A DNA stretch of 64,000 nt from Lamellibrachia columna (GCA_963662155.1 OY759272.1:46391946-46455945), one strand, 5' to 3'. Positions 30,161 to 43,388 are shown, counted from the first letter of the stretch. Made by a program: numbers and translations. Notes: a model not told the origin generated them from the sequence alone.

Positions 30161-30458
30161 ATATAAGATAAAGTGATTTATTTACTTAAATTACATACAT
30201 AAGGTAATATCTGACATAGTGGTAGTAAACGTTTTCGGTAAAAAGGAATTAACAGCAGGATTTTAGCGTAAATTAGTATACACTGACTTCGTTGTTTTGT
30301 TGCACAGTGTTCTCCGTATTCGCTAGGTGGCAGGTTTTTTTTTCTCATGCGAGGTTAAGAAGACACAGTTAGCGAGTATATTAGACTAAAGTGTTCTTTT
30401 GATCACAAAAACAGCCTTATTCAAGGCTAACGTAGCAAACTAATTAAAACTAAATTGT

Positions 30459-31631
30459 ATGATGGCGCCGTGCAAACGGCAGTTAAAGGCCACAAGGCAC
30501 TTAATTTGTGGCAGTTGCAGTAACTGGGTGGACTTCGTCAAGTCTGGGTGCGAGAAGTCCTGGGCTGAGGTCCAGGCAGATAGTTTTAGTTTTGAGTGTA
30601 GGGGATGTACGAAGATGAAGGAACTAGAGGTGGAGTTGGAAGAGCTGAGGCTGCTCGTTGTGGCAATGGTGGGAAGGGAACAGGGTGGTTGTGCCAGTAG
30701 TTCCGGTTGGGGAACAGTAGATGATAAAGTGGGGAAAGACACAAGAGATGCTAGGGAGAGCTCACCGCAGCCTGGGAGGAAGCTGAGAGGAGGGAAGGTG
30801 ACAGGTCGTAGGGAGACAGGACGTAAGGAGACGGGAAGGAAAGGAACGGGAGGGAAGACAACCGGAGTGAAGGAGATGGGAGTAGGGGAGACAGGAGGGA
30901 AGGAGAAGGGAGTGGGGGAGACGGGAGGGAAAACAACCGGAGTGAAGGAGAGGGGAGTGGGAGAGACAAGAGCAAAGGAGTGGGAAGTGGGGGAGACAGG
31001 AGGGAAGGGGTCAGGACAGAATGTGATGGAGGGGATCGAAAGGAAGAGTTATTCTGCAGCAGTGATAGAGGGGGTGAGGAAGAGAGCGAGGGTGTTTGTG
31101 GGGGATTCGATAGTTAGGAAGACCGACAGAGTCTTAAACAAGGGAGATGACGTGGTGGTCTGCTTGCCTGGAGCCAAAATAGAGGCGATAACTGAGAGGG
31201 TAAAAAACATCGTAGGCTCGGGTAAGGGTGGATCTGTTTTAGTACACGTAGGGACAAATAACATAGAGAGGGAGGGTACAACTGCCATAGTTAGGAAATA
31301 TAGGCAGTTGGTCAGAACAATAAAACAGACGCGGGTTGAGCAGGTAATACTGTCAGGGATTTTACCTGTAATGGACAGGAGGGGTCACAAATATCGAAAT
31401 TGTCGGGGGATGGCAATTAACATGTTAGTCCAGAAGCTATGTAGGGAAGAGGAAGTTGGATTTGTGGATTTATGGGGAAGTTTTGTTGGGAGGGCTGATA
31501 TGTACATGAAGGATGGGCTTTATGTAAGTGGAAAGGGGGCGGCAGTATTCGCGGACAAACTTTCAGCAGCAGTAGATAGTGACTTGGGTACCATGACAAA
31601 TATTTTTGGAAGTAAACATTCTTTAAACTAG
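30459..31631 (+). CDS. CR1 ORF1 protein, intact: zinc finger, coiled coil, basic repeats, esterase-like domain
   Basis: 390 residues. Cys17, Cys20, Cys31, Cys47 and Cys50 form a PHD-like zinc-binding region. A Leu/Glu helix (about 53-70) follows, then about 100 residues of imperfect GETGGK/GVKERG repeats, strongly basic and Gly-rich. An SGNH-type domain begins at about 208 with RARVFVGDSIVRK (Ser nucleophile). It continues with VLVHVGTNNIER near 262 and closes with DGLYVSGKG near 352, where the usual His is Tyr. ORF1 proteins of CR1/L2 LINEs are thought to act as RNA-binding chaperones in the particle. Five residues separate the tail (FGSKHSLN) from the ORF2 region. No stops, unlike copy A. 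Confidence 0.85.
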   Translation: MMAPCKRQLKATRHLICGSCSNWVDFVKSGCEKSWAEVQADSFSFECRGCTKMKELEVELEELRLLVVAMVGREQGGCASSSGWGTVDDKVGKDTRDARESSPQPGRKLRGGKVTGRRETGRKETGRKGTGGKTTGVKEMGVGETGGKEKGVGETGGKTTGVKERGVGETRAKEWEVGETGGKGSGQNVMEGIERKSYSAAVIEGVRKRARVFVGDSIVRKTDRVLNKGDDVVVCLPGAKIEAITERVKNIVGSGKGGSVLVHVGTNNIEREGTTAIVRKYRQLVRTIKQTRVEQVILSGILPVMDRRGHKYRNCRGMAINMLVQKLCREEEVGFVDLWGSFVGRADMYMKDGLYVSGKGAAVFADKLSAAVDSDLGTMTNIFGSKHSLN

Positions 31632-31653
31632 AAGGGCAGGGGTTTACCTAGAG

Positions 31654-33309
31654 GTGTCTCAAGCAGAACAAGAGGCCACTAGCACAGATAAACCAATATC
31701 AAATCATCCGAAAAACATCTCTGAAATAGGTTTTAGATGCGTATGTTTAAATGCAAGGAGCATAGTAAATAAAAAAAACGAATTAAACATTATGGTAGAA
31801 GATATTGACCCTCACATAATTGGCATAACTGAATCATGGGCCAACATAGATATAACAGATGCTGAATTAGGACTGACAGGATATGTAATGTTTAGGAAAG
31901 ATCGAATAGGAAGAAGGGGCGGGGGAGTTATTTTATATATTAAAGAATCTATTCAGGCTTATGAAATAAAACTAGAAAGGGAAGCAGATTGCGATGAAGC
32001 TGTTTGTTGCAAAATTGTTTCAGGAAATTCAAAATTAACTATTGGATTAGTTTACCGAAGTCCAAACATAAACGAAGAGGACATCACAAAAATAAAAAAC
32101 GCTATAAAGGAAGTTAGTAAAGGGGAATGTATCATAATGGGAGATTTTAACCATGGACACATACAATGGAATTATCTAGAGAGCACAGGGATTGAAGACC
32201 AACAATTTCTATTTTTAATCCAGGATGGCTTTCTTACTCAGCACGTACTAGAACCAACCAGTGGAGAAAATGTATTAGATATAGTTTTGTCATCACAAAA
32301 AGAATTAGTGGACAATGTAAAAATATTTGAACCATTGGGTAATAGTGACCACAATCAAATACATTTTGACATCAATGTAAAATCAGAAAATAAAAATAAG
32401 AAAACGTACAAGAGAAACTTCCACAAAGGTAACTACAAAGATATGAGAAAATACTTAGCAAAGCTAGATTGGAATAACATGCTGATGAATAAGACCGCAA
32501 TTGAATGTTGGAATATTCTAAAATATGAAATTGAGAGTATCATCGATAAATGTGTTCCCTTCCAAAAACAAGGAAAACGGTGTAGAAAGAAACACTTGTC
32601 AAAAGAGGCTATTAGAAAAATAATGCTAAAACAAACTATGTGGAGGGTTTATAGGCGTACCAGAAAGGACGAAGACTATGCAAAATACAAAGAGGCACTT
32701 AATGCAGCTACAACTGAAATCAGACAATATAAAAGAAGCTATGAGCAAAAACTAGCATGTAACATAAAAAATGACAGCAAGAGTTTTTATGCATATGTCA
32801 GGAGTAAACAAAACGTACAAGACAAGGTTGGACCTCTAGAAGACAGTGCTGGAAATATAATATCACAGGGGTTTTTAATGGCGGAAGACCTAAATGGTTA
32901 CTTCAGTTCAGTGTTTACCAAAGAAGATATTAGTTCATTACCAGTTGCTGATGCTAAATTTCAGGGGGCTAAATCTGACTATTTAGGTCCGTTAGTTGTA
33001 ACTCCAGAATTGGTAGCTAAGAAAATAAAGGCAATGAAGGATAACAAATCACCGGGAGTGGATGGGATTCCTCCAAAATTACTAATGGAAACAGTAGAAC
33101 AAATCAGTATACCACTTGCAAGAGTATTCAACTTTTCATTAAAAGAGGGAGTTGTTCCGTTTGAATGGAAAGAAGCAAACATCATACCATTATTTAAAAA
33201 GGGTTCGAGAAATAAGTCGGAGAATTACAGACCAGTGAGTTTAACGTCAGTGATTTGTAAATTATTAGAAAGGTTAATTAAAGACCATAATGGTGGACTT
33301 CCTCGTTAA
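31654..33309 (+). pseudogene. CR1 ORF2, endonuclease and start of RT; frameshifted and 3'-truncated
   Basis: The frame opens at 31654 with GTG where copy A has ATG, so the start codon itself is mutated. The endonuclease is complete: CLNARS, TESWA, VYRSP, GDFNHGHIQW and GNSDHNQIHF with all catalytic residues. The linker is full length. The RT begins with NKSPGVDGIPPKLL and NYRPVSLTS. One extra A near 33289 shifts the frame into a stop at 33307-33309, and the family homology ends at about 33324, before RT motif A. It encodes a possible stand-alone endonuclease at most. Confidence 0.9.
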
Positions 33310-33324
33310 GCATAAATTATTAAA

Positions 33325-33696
<372 letters not shown>

Positions 33697-33953
33697 ATAA
33701 ACGGTCATAATCCACCTCAAAAAAATCCCCCGCCAGATCACACAACAACCGATAACTATCTAACAGACTAGGAAGGAGTAACATTGGTAGATGGGGAGTT
33801 CCTTGAGAAATCACGTGAAAAAAACGATTTGGATACGGAGTACACAGACAACGATCAAGCGAGATGAAATTAATTACAATTTTCCACACATCTACGAAGG
33901 CGTTATCCGGTAAATTGAAAGCCAACATTATACATGTCTTGCTTGTTTATATC

Positions 33954-33955
<2 letters not shown>

Positions 33956-34041
<86 letters not shown>
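33956..34041. repeat. (AT)n microsatellite, about 85 bp
   Basis: Pure AT that runs directly into the GGGCGGTG minisatellite of the following DIRS element. Confidence 0.97.
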
Positions 34042-34043
<2 letters not shown>

Positions 34044-34047
34044 ATTT

Positions 34048-34430
34048 ATGCAACTCCCCTAACTGTCATTCTAATCTCGCATATATGTACTATCGTGGGC
34101 GGTATCCCCTAACTAAATATGATTGTAATTTTGCATTGATATACTATCGTGGGCGGTGTCCCCTAACTGTCATTCTAATCTCGCATATATGTACTATCGT
34201 GGGCGGTGTCCCCTAACTAACGGTTATTCTAATTTTACATATATGTACTAGCGTGGGCTGTGATCCCTAATTAACTGTGTTTATACATTTGCATTGACAC
34301 ACTATCGGGGGCGGTGACCCCCTGATTCCATTTTGTGTTGATTTATCGTGGGCGGTGACCCCCTAACTAACTATGATTCCAGTTTGTGGTTATCTATCGT
34401 GGGCGGTGACCCCCTAATTACTTGGTTACT
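34048..34430 (+). repeat. Minisatellite upstream of DIRS gag, core GTGGGCGGTGACCCCCTAA
   Basis: Seven to eight units of about 40-65 bp, each with TATCGTGGGCGGTG followed by CCCCTAACT and an AT-rich spacer. The core can form a small hairpin (GGG...CCC). It lies directly in front of a DIRS-type gag, as does a different minisatellite at 51340-51690. Confidence 0.9.
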
Positions 34431-34666
34431 GTCTTATATTGATGTGTTATCATATAAATTTATATATATATATATATAAAAAAATTAAAACATGGTCTTC
34501 GGTAACTGTTTTTATTTCAGCTTCGATGCAAGGCATCAGTCCTGGTGGCAATGCCACAACAATTTAGGAACTAGTTTTCACGTGTCCTTTTCATGAGTAG
34601 TGTGGTGGCAGTTTCCAAGCGTTTAGCTGTTCACTCAGTATTGGCTCTTCCACAATGTGTTGCAGG

Positions 34667-35560
34667 ATGGCTCCAGCTAAGAATGTTCGTCGTGGACGAC
34701 CTCTGCGCCACAGCCCGGTGGCAACAAGATCGCGGGCGGCGGCAAGCCGCGCTGCCGTTGCACGATCAGCGATGTGCCCGCCCCCAGCGGTCGTGCAGCA
34801 CTTTCGTGCAGCACTTTCACGACGAACCGGCCCTCCAGCAGGTCGTTCGTCCGGTAGCGGGCGCAGCAGCGGGTCGGAGAGGTACGACGGAGGAGCGCTT
34901 GTCGAGCAGGGCGGCCACACATCAAGTCGGGTGACATCAGCTGCGGCTGGCGCTCCACCAAGCCCCGTTCCAAGACCACGGTCAGCCCCGTGGCCAGAGG
35001 CCATATCTTCAGGTATTCATACAGGTCATGAAGTACACGTTTTGCATGACTCCTCACCACAGAACTATTCTGTGTCCGTTAGGCCAGGCAGTGACGACGA
35101 GACCCCCATGTTTTGTGTCGCCCATAGGGCAAAGAGCAGCATTGTGTCATTTGACCAATGTCTGCAGGGCTTCGAAATTTACATGTCTTTTTTTCTACTT
35201 CAGCCGCAGCACATGTCAGAATCACATAACTTACTCATGTACATACAGACAATTCGTTCATTATATGAGAAAGGTGCGGACTGGCGGTCGTATGACGAGG
35301 CATTCCGGTCGCTTCGTCAGGCCAACAACTGGGGGAGGGAATCGGTTCGCTAATACCTGTGGATGAATGCATCCGAGAGTCGCCCAGCTGCCACACCCAG
35401 CGTGACTCCCTTTCGTAGCAAGGGTAAGGCTAAGTGGCCATCCACAAAAAACCTGCTTCGCATACGATCGGGGGGAGGTCTGTAACGCAGCCACTTGTCG
35501 CTACACACACAAGTGTAGACGCTGTGGTGGCCCCCACTCAGCGGCACGATGCTATAGGCA
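34667..35560 (+). pseudogene. DIRS/Ngaro-type gag with zinc knuckle (frameshifted)
   Basis: ATG at 34667 (MAPAKNVRRGRP) follows TGTGTTGCAG, an acceptor-like site. The N-terminal about 110 residues are Arg/Ser/Pro-rich and basic. A gag-like helical segment lies near 35240-35330 (DWRSYDEAFRSLRQANNW). In a different frame the zinc knuckle C-x4-C-x4-H-style lies at 35481-35552: CNAATC, RYTHKC, RRC, GGPHSAARC. At least one frameshift between 35340 and 35480 breaks the gene. Pol follows. Confidence 0.75.
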
Positions 35561-35654
35561 ACACACCCAACCCAATCCTGCCCGACCGAGTTCAGCCACC
35601 GGCAACCCTGCGGCCCAATCGTCGACTGCCAGTTCGCGACCAGCCGTTTTCAGG

Positions 35655-37308
35655 AGATAGTATGCCTACCCCAGTTTCCCCTGACGCACTTAGATATGTC
35701 CTTGTCGGCTACAATCATAATATTGTTAAGTATCTTCTCAATGGCTTTCAACACGGGTTCAGAATTGGCTGTTTTGGCTTACCAGCACAACAAGCTAAAG
35801 GGGTCACCAATTTGAAGTCTGCCGTCGAATTCCCTGCAGTAGTAGACAGCAAGATAGCTAAGGAGCTAGCGCTAGGCATAATTTTAGGTCTGTCTGATGC
35901 GCCACCCCATTGACAACTTCAGGATTTCCCCTTTAGGGGTAGTCCCAAAAATGACTCCTGGGGAATTCCGAACGATACATCACTTATCCTACCCAGAGGG
36001 TTCCTCTGTAAATTATTTCATTCCCAAGGAAATTTCCGCTGTCCAATACGCAACTATACATGATGCTATTAGGCTCATCAAACAGCTACCCAGTAGTCAG
36101 GTCTTTATGGCTAAAGTGGACATAGAATCAGCTTTAGGATTATTCCAGTCTCACCAATGGACCGACCGCTTTTGGGTTTCCAGTGGAAGGGTAAGTTTTT
36201 CATGGATGCTGTCCTTCCGATGGGAGTCTCCAGCGCTTGTGCGATCTTTGAGTCTGTCAGTACTACGTTGGAGTGGATCGCAAAGTCCAAACTGGGAGCG
36301 ACTGCGATCGTCCATGTTATCTGCGACTTTCTGTTTATTGCCCATTCTCGTGCGTAATGCGGACAAGATCTACAAGCTTTTGTTAATCTTTGCCTCGAAC
36401 TCGGGGTTCCCTTAGCACCTGGGAAGACAGTGGCTCCAACTCGTTTCATCACTTTTCTCGGCATTAGTCTAGATACAGTGCTTGTGGAAGCTAGACTGCC
36501 AGATAAGGATAAGTTAGAGAAAGCTAAGACACTGCTGGACGATTTTCAGAGACAACAGAAAGTAACCCTAAGAGTTCCGCAGTCACTCATCGACATCCTG
36601 AATTTTGCTTGTACAGTGATTGTGCCAGGTAGAGCTTTTCTGAGAAGAATCATAGATATGACAGTAGGGGTCCAGAAACCCCATCACCACATCAGGTTGA
36701 CTCGTCAGGCAAAACTCGATCTACAGGTATGGCAGGAGTTCTTGCTTCTATTTAATGGCAGGTCCTTTTTCCTAGATGACAACTTCCTTACTGGTGACCA
36801 CTTGCACCTGTACACTGATGCCTCCGGAAGCACAGGTTTCGGGGCACTGTATGGTGCCGCATGGTTCTATGGGCAGTGGCCGGTATCATGGCGCTCATAT
36901 AACATATCAGTTCTAGAACTTTACCGTATAATGGCAGCAGTGATAGTGTGGGGTGGTAGAAGGACAAACAGAAGTGTTTGTTTCTACCCAGACAATGAGG
37001 CTCTTGTGCCAATTATTAACAAGCAAACGTCTCGCGAACCCCACATCATGTCCTTAATCCGTCCATTAGTCTTAGCGTGCTTGCGTTTCAACATCAATTT
37101 CACTGCCCGCCATATTCCAGGTAGGATCAACACATTAGCTGACAAACTGTCACGTTCTCATTCCGAGCTCTGGCACCATTGGCAAAAGCCAGCCCGCGGG
37201 AAATTCCCTACAGTATCTCCCCAGCGGGCTTGGGGAATCTCTGAGTCGGTTGCTAGAGGCTTCACTGGCGCCATCTACGAGAGACCACTATCAGCGGGTG
37301 TGGGGTAA
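35655..37308 (+). pseudogene. DIRS-type pol: reverse transcriptase and RNase H
   Basis: RT begins with RYVLVGYNHNIVKYLLNGF and NLKSAVEFP, then, after a frameshift near 35905, IDNFRISPLGVVPK. After another near 36133 it continues with FFMDAVLPMGVSSACAIFE. The catalytic motif reads VICDFLF (36316-36336), so the first Asp of the DD pair is Cys. A stop lies at 36355. RNase H (36757-37180) keeps its acidic residues: YTDAS, VLELY, PDNEA, and the closing ADKLSR. RT is dead, RNase H looks intact. Confidence 0.88.
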
Positions 37309-37310
37309 GT

Positions 37311-37527
37311 TAGTAACTTTCTTTCAGATTGATCCTACTCTTCGTGGCACATCTGCATGCCGGTGGTGCTCCCCCTGCCACAATTGTTTCCAATGTTTCG
37401 GCGCTAGCCTATTTTCACAAGATTAATGGCCTACCAGATCCAACTAGCAACTCCATCGTAGTCAAGCTGCTGGCTGGCGCTCGGAATCTTGGATCTATTC
37501 CTGATGTCCGCCTGCCTGTCACACTAC
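37311..37527 (+). pseudogene. DIRS-type tyrosine recombinase, N-terminal part only
   Basis: [36 protein letters not shown], then [10 protein letters not shown] and DVRLPVTLL, the standard N-terminal SAM-like domain of DIRS/Ngaro recombinases. The reading frame then runs into an AT tract. The catalytic domain is missing, so the element is 3'-truncated at the AT tract. Confidence 0.85.
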
Positions 37528-37530
37528 TCA

Positions 37531-37587
<57 letters not shown>

Positions 37588-37654
37588 CACTTCTGTTTGG
37601 ATTAATTGTTGGCACTGTAGTTTTTTTAATATATAAGCACAATAGTAAAATAAT

Positions 37655-37711
<57 letters not shown>

Positions 37712-37750
37712 CACTTCTGTTTGGATTAATTGTTGGCACTGTAGTTTTTG

Positions 37751-37840
<90 letters not shown>

Positions 37841-37885
37841 CATTTCGGGTTGGATTACTTGTTGGTTATGTGGTTTTAGTGCCTT
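37528..37885. repeat. Three AT tracts separated by a repeated 45-bp spacer
   Basis: (AT)n at 37531-37584, 37660-37709 and 37756-37838. Each is followed by a copy of TTGCACTTCTGTTTGGATTA and ATTGTTGGCACTGTAGTTTT (37584, 37709; diverged at 37838). Between the first and second tract lies AAGCACAATAGTAAAATAAT, which also occurs in the decayed receptor intron at about 38491. Confidence 0.9.
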
Positions 37886-38068
37886 TGCAGAAATGCCAAT
37901 TGTATTATTGAGGTGTTCAAGTTTATCTTAAGTAGCAATTCAAATACGTTAATTTGTTTATGCCAACATCTCGCCACACTCCCAACAGTAGCGCCACTAA
38001 TAGATGGACAGTTGCGGAGTGGCATAAACGATATACGGCATATGCTATGACCATCGGCACTTTTGTAA

Positions 38069-38326
38069 GCGACGTCTTTATGAGCTGCTTTCATATCTAC
38101 ATCTGGTCAACTGCCAACTGCGGTCTCGTCGTGATCGTCCGCTACCTGCCCCTCTACCTCGGCATAAACTCCATCATGCTTGTAGCAGTCGAACGATTTG
38201 TCGCTATTGTTCTTCCGATGAGCTTCCGCGCCTTCGTCGCCAAGGGCATGGTGAAGCTTCAACTGACGTTCGTTCGTCTGGCTGCTCACCTTCGCTGAAC
38301 TCATACTCCCAGCAGTATTTGTCAAT
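38069..38326 (+). pseudogene. GPCR unit 2, exon 2 (decayed)
   Basis: Paralogue of 10381-10661: DVFMSC, ANCGLVV, RYLPLYLGINSIMLVAVERFV and GMVKLQLTF are all readable. Disabling changes: the acceptor AG is AA (TTTTGTAA before GCGAC), and nine codons at the TM2/ECL1 border are missing. A 4-bp duplication (CGTT) near 38270 shifts the frame inside TM4 to a TGA at 38296. Its donor is GTGGGG. Exon 1 is absent upstream, where a DIRS element and AT arrays lie. Confidence 0.9.
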
Positions 38327-38701
38327 GTGGGGCATTATTCATGATGGGGTAGCACAGAACATTTGTGATGCATACAAATAAATGGACACTCGTGGCTTCG
38401 CCTAACTGTCTGTGTTAGGCGACGTTTTCCTATGAAACTCGCGATAGTACACTTAAATATATTGTTATGAAACGTCCTGTGCCATATTGTGAAGCACAAT
38501 AGTAAAATAATATCATATAATATACCAATAATTGAACTAAATGTGTACTGGGTTATGCATTTGCATTAGCTATAACTAACTAAATATCAAATACATACAT
38601 ATATCGTGTACACATCAAGGCGTAGGTGGGGGTTATCAAAGGGTTTATGCTTTAACGACGTGCGTAGTTTCTAAACACTTGTACTTTGTATTTTACCGAA
38701 G

Positions 38702-39262
38702 GAGTTTTCGTTTGAAAGACTTCACTACTGCTCGGTGTACTACAAAAAGGGTATCTATATCTACATGTTTCTGAAGGCGATAGTTCTCCCCGTCTTTGTG
38801 CTGCACACATTATACCGCAGCATCGTCGGCGTCATCGTCCACCGCCAGCGAAAGGAGAACGCGAGCATCGCTCCTGATCCAGCCGGCGACAGCGCCTCCG
38901 TCCAGTTGACAATGCAGGCGGCCCGGCGCCAGAGACGCGCCATTCGTGTAGCGGCCACATGCGCTGTAGTCACCATCTTGTTTCTCGCATGGCTGTCCGT
39001 CTGGATAATCTCATTCCAGTTCGTGTTCAGACTAGGTCAAGTCGGCTCAATCGTTCTCAGTTGGACGATCGTGTTCATTTATCTTCACTCTAGCATGAAC
39101 CTTTTCGTCTATTTAATTACCGACGACCGATTTTGCATTCACATAGGGCCAACAACGGACGCACATCCGGGGGTTACACACGGGAACTACGCATTGAGGC
39201 ATTCACCACACAACCACCTCACGATACCGTTTATTAAGGCAACCGTTTTCGAAATGGTTTAG
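38702..39262 (+). pseudogene. GPCR unit 2, exon 3 (open frame, degraded motifs)
   Basis: 186 open codons from a plausible acceptor (TTTACCGAAG) in the same phase as unit 1. ECL2 Cys (HYCSVYY), TM5 and a similar third loop (RQRKENASI) are present. TM6 reads FLAWLSVW with the Cys codon of CWLP deleted and Pro lost. TM7 reads MNLFVYL instead of NPLVY. The tail after DDRFC is unrelated to unit 1. Without a usable exon 1 or 2 the gene cannot make a receptor, though this exon has kept an open frame. Confidence 0.85.
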
Positions 39263-39269
39263 TTAAAAA

Positions 39270-40385
<1,116 letters not shown>

Positions 40386-40389
40386 AATT

Positions 40390-41590
40390 GTTTGAAGTAA
40401 ATGTACAGTGGTTACTTAGAAATGCCATACATATGACTAGGGGACACTAGTGCATACACATCAGTGACAAAATGTCCGAAAAAATTTCTGAAGCTGGTTA
40501 TAAACGAAAAGGGCGTAATCAATAAGAAAAAACGAATTAAACGTTATGCCAGACGATACTGACTCTCATATAATTTGCATAACCGAATTATTAGCTATCA
40601 CAATGATAGAGCAGATGGTGGATTAGGACTGCAAATACATAGGAGAGATCAAATAGGAAGAATGGTATTGAGATTCGTCGTATATATTAAATAATATCTT
40701 ACGAAATAAAATTAGAAATTGAAGCAGATTGCAAAGAAGCTGTTTGGTGCAATATAGTTACAAGAAAATTAACTGTTCCATTTGTTTATCAAAGTCCAAA
40801 CATAAACGAAGAGGATAGCATAAAAATATAAAGTGTAATAATGGGAAATTGTAACCATGAACACATACATTGGAAATCTATAAAAAAAATGCATGGGGTG
40901 AGGATCAAAAATGTATATGTTTAATACAGGACACCTTCCTTATTCAGCATGTGCTAGACTCAATCAGGGGAGAGAAAGTATATATGTATATAGTTTTGTC
41001 TTCACAAAATATATTAGTGGACAATGTCAAAATATATGAAACACTGGGTAATAGTGATCATAATCAATTACATTTTGACAATCCACGATACTAGATTGGA
41101 TCACTAGAAGACAGTGTTGGAAATATAATATCACACGTTTGGATAGTAATTCACTCATTCAGAGGATAATAATTCACTACCAATTCCAGATGTTAAATAT
41201 CATGAGTTTAAATCTGAATAGGTAAGGCAGTTAATTGTAAATTCAGAAATGGAAGCTAAGAAAATAACGGTAATGAAGGATAACGCGTCACCTGAAGTGG
41301 ATGTAATTCCACCAACACTATTAATTTAAACAATATAATAAGTTAGTATACTGCGTTCAAGAGTGTTCAACTTCAAAAGAAGGACTGGTTCATTTCTTTT
41401 GAACGGAAACAAAATCTAATAAAAATCTAATAAAATTATATGTATAGATTCCGATTAGTCAGATCAATACAGACCAATGAGTGTAACATAAGTGATTTGA
41501 AAATTATTAGATAAGGTTAATTAAAGGCCATATGGTGGGCGTCGTTGTTAGGTATAAATCATTAACTCCATGTCAATATGGAATCTCAAA
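40390..41590 (+). pseudogene. CR1-family ORF2 remnant, heavily decayed
   Basis: Colinear with copy B ORF2 in pieces: GTTACTTAGAAATGCC at about 40412, the endonuclease region around 40540-41090 (TAATAGTGATCATAATCAAT), then a jump to the RT start around 41100-41570 (GTCACCTGAAGTGGATG). Stops occur every few dozen bases, so it is the oldest copy here. It runs on past the point where copy B breaks (AAGGCCATATGGTGG at about 41525). Confidence 0.75.
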
Positions 41591-41869
41591 AGTGAGTTCA
41601 TGCTTAACAAATATGTTATGTTTTTTTATAATAATATGGAAGGACATGTGGCATGTTCAATGTAATGTTTATATATTCCTGTCCAAACTTGATGTGTTAA
41701 ATGCACCACCAATTAAATAAGCATGTATGCTCTCAGTGGATTGGCACATAGCCAATATCATGGAGGTTCATGCATTTAAATAGTACACTACCTTATAAAC
41801 CAAAAACCACAGCAACTTTGAATATGGGGTGTAATTAGCTGTGAGATAAATTACTAGGATAATTATAAC

Positions 41870-42390
<521 letters not shown>

Positions 42391-42842
42391 GAGGATATTA
42401 TTTAAAATCAAGCCATTAAAATAAGAATATAGTAATATATTACTTTATAATGCATAGCAATTTTGTATAAGATGTTGATTGATCCATGGAGACCTGCACC
42501 AATACCAGAGTGATCGATAGCGTACATGCCACATTTATATAAAGTTGCTTATACTTTTTTAACTAACTAATTTTCAAAAACTAATATTATAAATAATATT
42601 ATGTCATTCTACCTTAACATGAAGAGTAAGTAATTGGCATTGTACACACACTGAAAAAAATTCGAAAAACAACAAAATGTTTACCGAATCATTAATTAAT
42701 GCCGTTAAATTAAACACTAAACATTAAACTAACTTGCACAATATAATATTGTATAACATTAACATTACCAAATAGCCGCAATATAACACTTTAACACAAG
42801 TGTATATAAAACTAATTATACAAAGTATTTCTCACCACGACT
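42391..42842. other. No gene seen
   Basis: AT-rich spacer between the AT tract and the TG tract of unit 3. Confidence 0.4.
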
Positions 42843-42925
42843 ATGTGCGTGTGTGCGTGTGTGTGCGTGTGTGCGTGTGTGCGTGTGTGCGTGTGTGCGT
42901 GTGTGCGTGTGTGTGCGTGTGCGTG
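42843..42925. repeat. (GTGTGC)n-type microsatellite upstream of unit 3 promoter
   Basis: TGTGCG-rich tract of about 80 bp in the place of the TG tracts of units 1 and 4. Confidence 0.95.
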
Positions 42926-43084
42926 ACTCCATACAATATATATTTCGGAATACGACCGTCAATCAGCCGCGAAAAAAAAATTGCCATAATTATTACTTTT
43001 AAGTATTGATGTAAGCTTGTATCTTATTTTCTCAAATAAGCGAAATAGAAAGACGATAATAACAACATATCCTACTCTAATTAA

Positions 43085-43298
43085 TGATGTGAAAATAGTT
43101 AGCTATGACTACCACTTTCTTGCATATGAGTTGTGCTACACGATTACTCCATCAGATAATTGCAGACCGCAAGCAGCTATATGACCGCGGACGTCAGCGA
43201 GCCGCAATGATCGGTGTGTCGACTGTTCAGACTAAAGGAACCAGCGGCATCGGCGCATGACGACGAATCACTGCTCGGTAGCAGAATCCGGTACGTCA
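43085..43298 (+). promoter_or_regulatory. Promoter and 5'UTR exon of GPCR unit 3 (gene body lost)
   Basis: Aligns over its length with 5990-6200 and 62395-62614. The TATA box reads TATATGA (43178-43184) instead of TATATAA. The donor AGAATCCG then GTACGT (43291) is intact. No coding exon follows in this unit, so any transcript would be non-coding. Confidence 0.7.
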
Positions 43299-43350
43299 GC
43301 AATAGACTAGTGATTAAGTCGGTTGACCACAGGCTAACGCAAACAAATAA

Positions 43351-43388
<38 letters not shown>

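Larger units (their letters stand above)
29755..33324 (+). mobile_element. CR1-like LINE, copy B (5'-complete, 3'-truncated)
   Basis: Leader with two monomer-like repeats (29770-30160), intact ORF1 (30459-31631), then ORF2 (31654-33309) up to the start of the RT domain. Homology to the family stops at about 33324, after AAATTATTA. Loss of the 3' rather than the 5' end is unusual for target-primed LINE copies and points to a later deletion or rearrangement. Confidence 0.75.
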
